Origin: an uncultured bacterium
GTDB taxonomy: Bacteria > Spirochaetota > Brevinematia > DTOW01
Reading direction: 5' to 3'
Assembly: GCA_937928175.1 (NCBI GenBank)
Contig: CALFVP010000097.1
Coordinates: forward strand, 1 to 22,696
DNA length: 22,696 nucleotides
Both the position numbers and the translations under genes were made by a program. Each line of letters starts with the position of its first letter. The first letter of the stretch is position 1. Below the pieces are notes generated by a model, which saw nothing but the letters and a program-made list of their open reading frames with translations, searched no databases and was not told where the DNA came from. Shown here piece by piece: positions 17,601 through 22,696 of the stretch.

Positions 17601-18788
17601 TTCACTAACGGTGGATACGTTACGAATATATCTTCTGGAAGTATTGTAACTGGTAGAATTGTTGTGTATTTAAGTAACGATTCTGGTATTGGTAGTGCTT
17701 TGCGTAATCCTGTATCAATTAGAGCACTTTCTGAGGGTAAACTTGTTGAAGATGTTGCTGTTTTGGATTTAATTACCGTTGATCCAAGACCAGACCTTAT
17801 TGCTATACCTGTGAGTAGTGGTGGTAATAGTGTTGGTGATAATGTATACGAATCGAGTAATAACGTTAGTTCTAACTCTGTTGCCAAAGGTTACGTTATG
17901 TTAGTTCAACCTTCAATTTACTCTGTGATCGTTGAGAATGATGATCTTATTGAGGATACGTTTATTGTAAAAGCTGGTGGTAATTTGTTTGTTCAGGGTA
18001 AATGGATGGTAACAATTAAGGACCAAAATGAAGTAGATATTACTTTATTTATGTCTAATAACGGTATGACTAACAAGGTACAAGGCACAAATTCCATTGT
18101 TTACATTGTTGAAGTTAGAATGATTGATCCTAACAATGTAGGTATAGGTGAGAGTAATGAAGTATATTTTGAGGTTTACTCTACTAAAAATACTAACAGA
18201 ATTGATTATGTAAGGATTGTTACTACTAGGGTTGAAGTTGAAGTTTTTGGAAAAGTTTCTGAGAGGGTTAGTGGGACTCCTATTAAGAATGCAGTTGTTG
18301 AAGTTTACGAATCTAGGAGTAAAAGAATTGTTAGATCTCTTGTTTCGGATAACGAGGGTAAATTTAGTTTAAAACTTATTCCTACTACTTATAAGTTTGT
18401 TGTAAGGAGTAAGGGGTATATAGTTTACGAAAAGGAGATAACTATTCCTGAGGTTTTAGAGTACAATTTAGAAGATTTTCTTTTGTTGAGGTTCAATTTG
18501 AAGGAAGATGTTTTAGATGTACATTCTTTCCCGAATCCTACGGTAGTTGGTGGTAGTTGTAGAATAGTTGTTAACATTCCTACAAAATCAAAGGTTAAGA
18601 TTTTTGTAGTTAATCTAAACGGTACTGTTTTGAAGAGGTTTTTAAACGGTGAAGAGGTTGAACCGGGTAATTATGACTTTGTTTGGAATTTGAGATCCGA
18701 TGATGGTACCATATTAAAGCAAGGTGTATACCTTTTGGTTGTTAACGACGAGAAAGATACCATTATAAAGAGAATTATGATTAAATAG
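11607..18788 (+). CDS. Giant secreted repeat protein 2, paralogue of protein 1
   Basis: The 2393-aa product has a signal peptide (MIRK, then a hydrophobic run ending near VSFG, residue 20). Residues 75-480 contain propeller-like strands (DNSGNLYVVYSD, SDNYLYVVWIN, VVGDYVFVLWIN). A beta domain with VKFLLSPE follows at about 525-590. Residues 591-2211 hold eleven modules of the same kind as in protein 1, with VDITS, FDITS, NDITS or QDVTS near the middle of most. Residues 2212-2295 are a carboxypeptidase regulatory-like domain (GKVSERVSGTPIKNAVVEV) and 2304-2393 a FlgD-type Ig domain (HSFPNPTVVGG, LKQGVYLLVV, final KRIMIK). The start ATG follows GAGGAGGT, which overlaps the stop of protein 1, so the two are translated together. 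It contains no recognised catalytic motif. Function is unknown; a surface filament, sheath or adhesin is plausible. Confidence 0.88.
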   Translation: MIRKLFFVLVFTFISWVSFGGFWYKTVSNTIVWEENFLDSLHLDSYNSYIGSWVGGARNNGFVLWGWDGPIVDVVVDKVNSKVYTVGELNLYSYLTTPFAANPSFRYDVFANKLNLAGIREWPLSVITRTNTNESSLSWDQFNSRYPSVCVDNSGNLYVVYSDHIGGAWRLIIQKVNSSGVLQWGNSLQDNYIANTANYQAKPIYYGGHVFVAYYLGNNIRIAKINANTGSIVADQVVNTTTSGNNYYPDIALGSDNYLYVVWINNNNGTFNVLSQRINPSTLNRVTWGGNTLDKVVNVYTNYGNANYWYAGEETVSIDVDGYDLYVAFRLYHRDFARSKVFLQKVNFSGGNFVRVWTNNVTNIGGNWITNDVMVGNGTTYGIYNADAYPDISVVGDYVFVLWINHGPTENDQAFLQKVDKVTGEMLFAKDLNLGFLASVGHHARISTDGAFLYVISANPYRNLVKLDQFGNVVFNVNVDSGEGIRSNNTLAGFRTKNLISPDNLTGFVPISATVNANFQELPNGAEVKFLLSPEVNPSSGASTNYITLTNGQSGNFVNQKGNVFLYLILNNRVNEGTNTIVLTNLKIEFTDYYFSDGMVGKLPSGNDISGLNLIRGNNDYNNQQLVDDYTYNDGTSSASGFWYFVNNATSARDIRIRAESSGNPNWTVRYFLCTNSGSGWVTNYEVTSLLTGSGFITNLQPYLGGNSNLVVIKVFLTPSTSLSSGDNYTVKGYVDTKLPDNSWVLSDVVGFRGIVSSARPDLRISKDNGIYIGDGIVNSDGSDQTLELRMNVGVEKVGYFYVKNLGGNDNIRIQGTGGDGWWKVKYLTNGQDVTSQIVSGTFALSLPYGQEFGPIEVRFSPTNSSVPVNVAKNILIKGYSSTDISKEDIVKFVLRPVVSKVELVIRKSNDSSWVGAGVFSQDYSQRISNRIDNGITNFYEISVTNLGSYYEDITVKSSNRTFASGWNVRYIFDNFDITSIITNQGFVISNLSPSNVSSNIVVMVISPYSYPDGANEVMGIFVDGIPDGDTNTISKRDSVALYDKLVSTKVDGIIVSSLYGSVGYNVITDDPLSQYIYTYTVTNSVYSIVLSNPSPSDFEFNVRVTNLNNIQWRIAVSNGSSDITEDITNANGWNTPLIPSGSALGITLFISSTNETTGLGANVGDTNKVFVLVKSPLKSSVVDNSMIYVEKALPPDLIVKRTNEALYRGYNVFSTNPDLVDQVVNNSYPNNDTTYKEGLFRIRNLRLLPEDFVLKVSEVLKDNQWEYIVYKYIGPNIDNPDFLNLSHWQDVTTQITNNGITNSVSSGNDILYRISGKPVDATNNNDKLVLNFKVYGVSTKWEDVGSFRITFGVGLPDVYAYDGSGKNVVVDDYSISVTNIFDKALGDMVAFYVSNRNSDIGGNFTLRGDNDKGQWDIYYYSSSTNDITSSVVGSGYPIFVSPSGVYTFYVRVKAISGSTYGFGQMTNFDILVENDQGNLDTIRLVSIITDRGIPDVYISSGWSNVYETSPSSQIHVEYLGKGDFVTNYFYVGNWRTQVETNKLYITTFSVSDFSLKVEKYSNFSWVDITSEVTDISVKHVMPMDTVTYLRVIVSVDSNTSLPINTLQDIDIQLESQGGLRIDKGRFRYVLTDMGRPDIYFVSGTLTNGYNVYETAPSIQVQDVEIEKGVTNTVLLNLANLRIKNEEMRIWSSGNPYDKFNINYYISTNGGGFWSNVTSSITNLGFVLPILANSNVILKVESLLQINSTNVIDDVLSVDFRLYSWVGISNDNFRLRYIVKDKNRPDVFTVSVGSNVFFPIPQGVTNLVEKGISVTQSLILLNAKDDRTSDFILSANGSYGDWNVKFILNNVDITSDVTGNGFDLVGLAPLTSKTLEVVMLLNSNSSYTFESNYVVNFKMFSYTKLIRDEFNLLFKVDDRGRPDVFLVSDHNNVYYPSPQIVTNKIEKGERITNYFYVQNDRSDRDENITIIVQWDTNTNWSYQVEFNDGVGWNDVTYYFTNGGYVTNISSGSIVTGRIVVYLSNDSGIGSALRNPVSIRALSEGKLVEDVAVLDLITVDPRPDLIAIPVSSGGNSVGDNVYESSNNVSSNSVAKGYVMLVQPSIYSVIVENDDLIEDTFIVKAGGNLFVQGKWMVTIKDQNEVDITLFMSNNGMTNKVQGTNSIVYIVEVRMIDPNNVGIGESNEVYFEVYSTKNTNRIDYVRIVTTRVEVEVFGKVSERVSGTPIKNAVVEVYESRSKRIVRSLVSDNEGKFSLKLIPTTYKFVVRSKGYIVYEKEITIPEVLEYNLEDFLLLRFNLKEDVLDVHSFPNPTVVGGSCRIVVNIPTKSKVKIFVVNLNGTVLKRFLNGEEVEPGNYDFVWNLRSDDGTILKQGVYLLVVNDEKDTIIKRIMIK
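13377..18239 (+). repeat. Eleven protein-level modules in giant protein 2
   Basis: Module starts fall at about residues 591, 761, 902, 1051, 1196, 1357, 1495, 1637, 1785, 1922 and 2062, a period of 137-170 aa. Modules 7 to 10 are the most alike: each opens Pro-Asp-Val/Ile, has NVY or NVF and an SPSSQ-like segment, an EKG or KGD turn and closes with an Asp-x-Gly/Asn-Arg run just before the next Pro-Asp. This suggests that they arose by more recent duplication than the others. Confidence 0.75.
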
Positions 18789-18814
18789 GGTAATCCCCTT
18801 TTTTGGAGGTATGT

Positions 18815-20446
18815 ATGAGGAGAGTTTATTTTATTGTTTTTTGTGTTATTTTTGTTGCAAGTGGTTTTGGTTTATCTTTGCTTGATAATACTATTGGACC
18901 CAGGCCTTTATCTTTTGGTGGTGCTTACGTTGCTGTTGGTGGTGATAATGAAAGTGTTTTTTGGAATCCTGCTGGGTTACCTAACGTAAATTTTGGTTCT
19001 GTGTCTTTGGGTTATCAGAATAGATTTATAGGTTTTAATTATTTGGAGTTTTACGGTAGTTTTAAAGTACCGGTTAAGAATATAGATCTTTTGGATGGTG
19101 TTGGGGGAATAGGGTTTGTTTTCTGGTCAACGGAGGAAGAGAAATGGAATGATATAAACGAGCTTGAAGGTAAAGTTTACGCTTCTGAATACTTATTTGG
19201 ATTAGGGTATAAAAAAGTTTTTTCTGAAGCGTTGTCTTTTGGTGTTGCTTTGAAGCTTGCTGGGCAAGGTGTAGATGATGTTTCTTCTATGTCTTTTGTT
19301 CTAGATGTTGGTGCTTTAAGTAAAGTTGAGGGAGTTGGTATTGGTCTTGCTATAAGAAATATAGGAATAGGAAGCACAAACATAGATATACCTATTGGAA
19401 TTTCTTTAGGAGCGGTTTACACTGTTTTTTCTACTCCTGATGGTCAACATTCGGTTTTGATTTCAGGTCAATTAGATTCAATACAGGGTAGTGGTTTTTC
19501 ACTTAAGGCTGGAGCAGAGTATACATGGATACCTACATTTTGGGATGGTATTATAAAAACTAGATTAGGGTACGATACTTCTCCGTCTAAGGATTTGGGT
19601 ATTCTTTCGGGGTTGGGGTTAGGTTTTGATGTTTACTGGTATGGTGCTACTTTGAAGTACTCATTGTACAACTTGGGGTTTATTGGTGCTTCGCATAATG
19701 TCCAACTTTCCTATGATTTTGATTTCTTATTCAAAAAGACGTTCGAAGATAGAGAATTCCCATCCATATCTTTACTAATTAGACCTAAAATGATACTTCT
19801 AGATACTAAAGAGTACAATAGTATCAATTTTGAGATTAGTATTGCTGATAACGTTGGAGTTAAGTACTGGGGATATAAGATAATTGATAGTAGTGATAAT
19901 GTTGTTTACGATTTTGGGGTAACTAACGCAAAATCTCTACCTAAAATATCTAAGTCTATTAATTGGGATGGTAAATCGCAAACAGGTACACCTTTGTACG
20001 ATGATATTTACAAACTTAAGGTTTTTGCTTACGATGAAAGTGGTAATTTTTCTGAAAAGGTAGAGAAGAACATAATAATAAGTTCTGATCCAAGAAATAT
20101 AGTTTTGGTTGTTGATAAATCTCTTGTAACATCACCACAAGATAAAGTTAACATATCATCGTTTAGACAAATTAAAGAAAATATTGTTTCGTATAGGATT
20201 GTTATTATTTCAGAAAGAAGTGGGGATGTGGTTAGGGAATTTAAAGAAACTGCTAACGTTAGACTTAGCAAGGATGGTAAAGTTATTAGTGGTAAGCTTA
20301 TAGATTTTAAAGGTATTGAATGGGATTTAAAGGATAGGAATGGAGAAATACTTGAGAAAGGTACTTATGTGATTCAAGGAGAGTTTGAGTTTGTTGGAAA
20401 TGTTACAAGAAAAACATTTCCTGTTGAAGTAAAGTTAGATTTTTAA
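18815..20446 (+). CDS. PorV/UPF0164-like outer-membrane barrel with C-terminal FlgD-like Ig domains
   Basis: The 543-aa product has a signal peptide (MRRVYF to about GFG, residue 19). Residues 29-56 carry the FadL/PorV/UPF0164 N-terminal motif: LSFGGAYVAVGGD, then SVFWNPAGLP. Alternating beta strands follow to about residue 305, consistent with an outer-membrane barrel. Residues 317-420 and 425-543 look like two Ig-type domains of the FlgD kind (SINWDGKSQTGTPLYDD; IEWDLKDRNGEILEKGTY), which ordinary PorV and UPF0164 proteins lack as far as I know. ATG 18815 follows GGAGG by 5 nt; an in-frame TTG at 18803 overlaps that site and is rejected. It lies 26 nt after giant protein 2, so it is probably the third gene of the operon and the outer-membrane partner or anchor of the two giants. 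That link is inference. Confidence 0.83.
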   Translation: MRRVYFIVFCVIFVASGFGLSLLDNTIGPRPLSFGGAYVAVGGDNESVFWNPAGLPNVNFGSVSLGYQNRFIGFNYLEFYGSFKVPVKNIDLLDGVGGIGFVFWSTEEEKWNDINELEGKVYASEYLFGLGYKKVFSEALSFGVALKLAGQGVDDVSSMSFVLDVGALSKVEGVGIGLAIRNIGIGSTNIDIPIGISLGAVYTVFSTPDGQHSVLISGQLDSIQGSGFSLKAGAEYTWIPTFWDGIIKTRLGYDTSPSKDLGILSGLGLGFDVYWYGATLKYSLYNLGFIGASHNVQLSYDFDFLFKKTFEDREFPSISLLIRPKMILLDTKEYNSINFEISIADNVGVKYWGYKIIDSSDNVVYDFGVTNAKSLPKISKSINWDGKSQTGTPLYDDIYKLKVFAYDESGNFSEKVEKNIIISSDPRNIVLVVDKSLVTSPQDKVNISSFRQIKENIVSYRIVIISERSGDVVREFKETANVRLSKDGKVISGKLIDFKGIEWDLKDRNGEILEKGTYVIQGEFEFVGNVTRKTFPVEVKLDF

Positions 20447-20461
20447 TTTTGAGTTTTCTAC

Positions 20462-20490
20462 TTGAAATATGGAAAATATTTGATTATATT
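20462..20490 (+). promoter_or_regulatory. Sigma70-type promoter of gltB
   Basis: TTGAAA (20462-20467, 5 of 6) and TATATT (20485-20490, 5 of 6) are separated by 17 nt. Transcription would start near 20497, about 29 nt before the gltB ATG. This separates gltB from the preceding operon, although no terminator hairpin is visible between them. Confidence 0.6.
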
Positions 20491-20525
20491 AATTAAAATT
20501 TGTTCTTTTACATAGGAAGTGTTCT

Positions 20526-22696
20526 ATGAAAGAAGTTGATTGGTCTAATTTTTTTGAGAGAAATCACGATGAATGTGGTGTAGGGTTTGTTGCTAACGTT
20601 AAGGGTAAGAGGAGTCACAGAATAGTTTTGAATGGTATAAGGGCGGTTTCTAATTTAAGTCATAGGGGTGCTTTAAGTGCTGATGCTAAGACTGGTGATG
20701 GGTGTGGTATTCTTACCAGGATTCCGTATAAATTCTTAAAGAAGGTTTTTTCACCTTCTCTGGAAGAAGGAAAATTTGCAGTTGGAGTTGTATTTCTTCC
20801 AAGAGATGATGAGTATAAAAGTAAAGCTTTTAAGATAATAAGTGATGTTTTAAGATCTAGGGGTATTGAGGAAATTGGATGGAGAAAGGTTCCTATTAGA
20901 GAAGAGTTTTTAGGTGAGTCTGCACTAAAAACTCTCCCAGATATACAACAACTTTTTGTTAAGGTTAAAGATAATTCAAAAAGTACTGAAAGAAACCTTT
21001 ACATTGCTAGGAAAAATATTGAGTATCTATTTTATGAAAATAATCTAGATGATAAGTGTTATATAGTATCTTTTTCTTCAAGGACAATTGTGTATAAAGG
21101 GCTTTTGATTGCTTCACAACTTACAAACTTTTTTGAAGATTTAAACGATGAAGATTTTGAATCTGATTTTGTTATTTTTCATCAAAGGTATAGTACTAAT
21201 ACCTTACCTAACTGGTTTATTGCTCAACCTTTTAGGATGTTAGCTCACAATGGTGAAATTAACACTATTCAAGGAAATTATTACTGGATGAAGTCTAAGG
21301 AATTTAGTTTTTCGGATGATGTTTGGGGTGATGATACTAAGTATTTGAGACCTGTTATATGGCCTTACGGTAGTGATTCTTCGCAACTTGATAATGTTTT
21401 AGAGCTTTTGTATATGTCTGGTAGGGATTTAATACATTCTATAATGATTTTAGTTCCGGAAGCTTACAAATCTAATCCATTTTTAAGTGATGATGTTAAA
21501 GCGTTTTTTGAGTACAATTTAACTGTTTCTGAACCTTGGGATGGTCCAGCAGCTTTGGTTCTTACTGATGGTAATGTGATTGTATCAGCTCTCGATAGGA
21601 ATGGGTTAAGACCCGTAAGGTATGTTTTAACCGAAGATGATGAAATAATTTTAGGATCTGAAGTAGGGATTGTTGAAGTTGATGATAAAAAGGTAGTTGA
21701 AAAGGGTAAATTAGGTCCTGGACAGATTTTAGCAGTTGATCTTAGTTTAGGTAAAATTCTTAAGGATAGAGAAATAAAAGAAACTTATTCAAAGATTAAT
21801 CCTTACAAAGAGTATGTTAAAAATATAGTTCATGTTAAGATTCCTGATATTTCTGGGATAACGTACCATAAGTTTTTTGTGGGTGAAGAACTCATAAGAC
21901 AGCAGAGAGCATTTGGTTATGATGAAGGAGAAAAAACAAAACAGTTATCTGAAATGATTGTTACAGGTAAGGAACCTATAGGTTCTATGGGAGATGATAC
22001 TCCTTTACCTTTTTTTTCATTTAAGCCGAGAAGTATTTTTGATTACTTTAAACAGAGGTTTGCTCAAGTTACAAATCCCCCCATAGATCCTTACAGAGAA
22101 AAGATAGTTATGTCTTTAGATACTTACGTTGGTTCTTACGGTGATATGTTGAGAGATAGCCCGAATAATACTAGGTTGCTAAAATTTTATTCTCCGGTTA
22201 TATCCAATTCTGAATTGAGCTATTTGAAAAATTTAAACGATTCTAATTTTAGAAGTATTGTTATTAAAACTCTTTATAAACCTGATAGTACATTCAGTAA
22301 CTTTGAGAAGGAGCTTGAAAGAATCATAGATGATGGTGTTAGAGCAGTTAAGGAAGGATATAATATAATAATTCTCAGTGATAGGGGAGTAAATAGTGAA
22401 TATGCTTATATACCTATTCTTTTAGTTAGTTCGGGGTTACATCATAGGCTTATAAAGGAAGGTTTAAGAAGTAAGTGTTCTATTGTGGCTGAGACTGGTG
22501 AAGCTAGAATTGATCATCACTTTGCAGTGCTTATAGGGTACGGTGTTTCTTTGATAAATCCTTACCTTGCGTATGATACTGTTATTGATATTGCTCAATC
22601 AGAAGCTTTTGAAAAGCAAGTTGATCTTCTTTCGGATTACAATGCAGTTCTTAATAACTATAAAAAAGCTATAATAGCTGGTCTTTATAAGATAAT
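20526..22696 (+). CDS. gltB: Glutamate synthase large subunit, N-terminal part (3' end outside window)
   Basis: GltB makes two glutamates from glutamine and 2-oxoglutarate, passing ammonia through an internal tunnel. About 723 codons are present and the frame is open to the right edge. The N-terminal class II amidotransferase domain (residues 17 to about 400) shows the nucleophile Cys17 in NHDECGVGFVA, which is preceded by a short removable propeptide, then LSHRGA, HQRYSTNT with Arg221, AHNGEINT (His241, Asn242, Gly243) and DRNGLRPVRY. The central domain follows (KEPIGSMGDDTPLPF, FDYFKQRFAQVTNPPIDPYRE, VAETGEARIDHHFAVLIGYG). The FMN, Fe-S and C-terminal helix domains lie beyond the window. 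ATG 20526 is preceded by AGGAAG at 6-nt spacing. The gene appears to be a monocistronic or first gene unrelated to the secreted-protein operon. Confidence 0.96.
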   Translation, partial: MKEVDWSNFFERNHDECGVGFVANVKGKRSHRIVLNGIRAVSNLSHRGALSADAKTGDGCGILTRIPYKFLKKVFSPSLEEGKFAVGVVFLPRDDEYKSKAFKIISDVLRSRGIEEIGWRKVPIREEFLGESALKTLPDIQQLFVKVKDNSKSTERNLYIARKNIEYLFYENNLDDKCYIVSFSSRTIVYKGLLIASQLTNFFEDLNDEDFESDFVIFHQRYSTNTLPNWFIAQPFRMLAHNGEINTIQGNYYWMKSKEFSFSDDVWGDDTKYLRPVIWPYGSDSSQLDNVLELLYMSGRDLIHSIMILVPEAYKSNPFLSDDVKAFFEYNLTVSEPWDGPAALVLTDGNVIVSALDRNGLRPVRYVLTEDDEIILGSEVGIVEVDDKKVVEKGKLGPGQILAVDLSLGKILKDREIKETYSKINPYKEYVKNIVHVKIPDISGITYHKFFVGEELIRQQRAFGYDEGEKTKQLSEMIVTGKEPIGSMGDDTPLPFFSFKPRSIFDYFKQRFAQVTNPPIDPYREKIVMSLDTYVGSYGDMLRDSPNNTRLLKFYSPVISNSELSYLKNLNDSNFRSIVIKTLYKPDSTFSNFEKELERIIDDGVRAVKEGYNIIILSDRGVNSEYAYIPILLVSSGLHHRLIKEGLRSKCSIVAETGEARIDHHFAVLIGYGVSLINPYLAYDTVIDIAQSEAFEKQVDLLSDYNAVLNNYKKAIIAGLYKI

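Noticed and set aside
5031..18788. Apparent preference for Asn/Tyr codons ending in C before a G (as in TACGTT or AACGAT)
   Set aside because: Hand counts in several stretches gave mixed results (clear before GTT, not before GGT), so without a full count it cannot be claimed.
18788..18804. GGG-TAAT-CCC followed by six T as a terminator between giant 2 and the barrel gene
   Set aside because: The stem has only 3 bp and the T run overlaps the approach to the next ribosome-binding site. At most it could cause slight attenuation.
5031..20446. Complete type IX secretion locus
   Set aside because: Only a PorV-like barrel and sorting-like C-termini are present. No PorU sortase, SprA or motor genes lie in the window, and FlgD-type Ig domains also occur outside type IX systems.

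Overview
The window is AT-rich DNA (roughly one third G+C by eye) with strong Shine-Dalgarno sites, densely packed genes and no sign of insertion sequences, phage or CRISPR. Signal peptides, an outer-membrane barrel of the PorV/UPF0164 kind and large secreted repeat proteins indicate a Gram-negative, two-membrane bacterium. UPF0164-type barrels are typical of spirochaetes, so a low-GC member of Spirochaetota or a related deep lineage is my best guess. That is inference only, and FCB-group relatives cannot be excluded.

Region 1 (1-992, + strand) is the end of a division/cell-wall cluster: the 3' end of rsmH, a small FtsL-like membrane coiled-coil gene, and aroQ (type II dehydroquinase), all overlapping or nearly touching. 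Region 2 (1122-2500, - strand) is the ribosomal operon rpsF-ssb-rpsR followed 9 nt later by tRNA-Ser(GGA). Its leader holds two potential RNA stems next to the rpsF ribosome-binding site. Region 3 (2595-4873, + strand) holds pepA (leucyl aminopeptidase) overlapping a gene for a degenerate receiver domain fused to a c-di-GMP-binding PilZ domain.

Region 4 (about 4984-20446, + strand) dominates the window. It looks like a three-gene operon encoding two giant secreted paralogues (2187 and 2393 aa) and a PorV-like outer-membrane barrel. Each giant has a signal peptide, a propeller-like N-terminal region, 10 or 11 modules of about 145 aa starting at a Pro-Asp-type junction, a carboxypeptidase-regulatory-like domain and a C-terminal FlgD-type Ig domain. 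The barrel protein also ends in FlgD-like Ig domains. The likely joint product is a surface structure made of very long beta-rich proteins with a dedicated outer-membrane partner. It is the most interesting system here, and its function is unknown.

Region 5 (20462-22696, + strand) is the 5' part of gltB (glutamate synthase large subunit), with its own sigma70-type promoter, running off the window.
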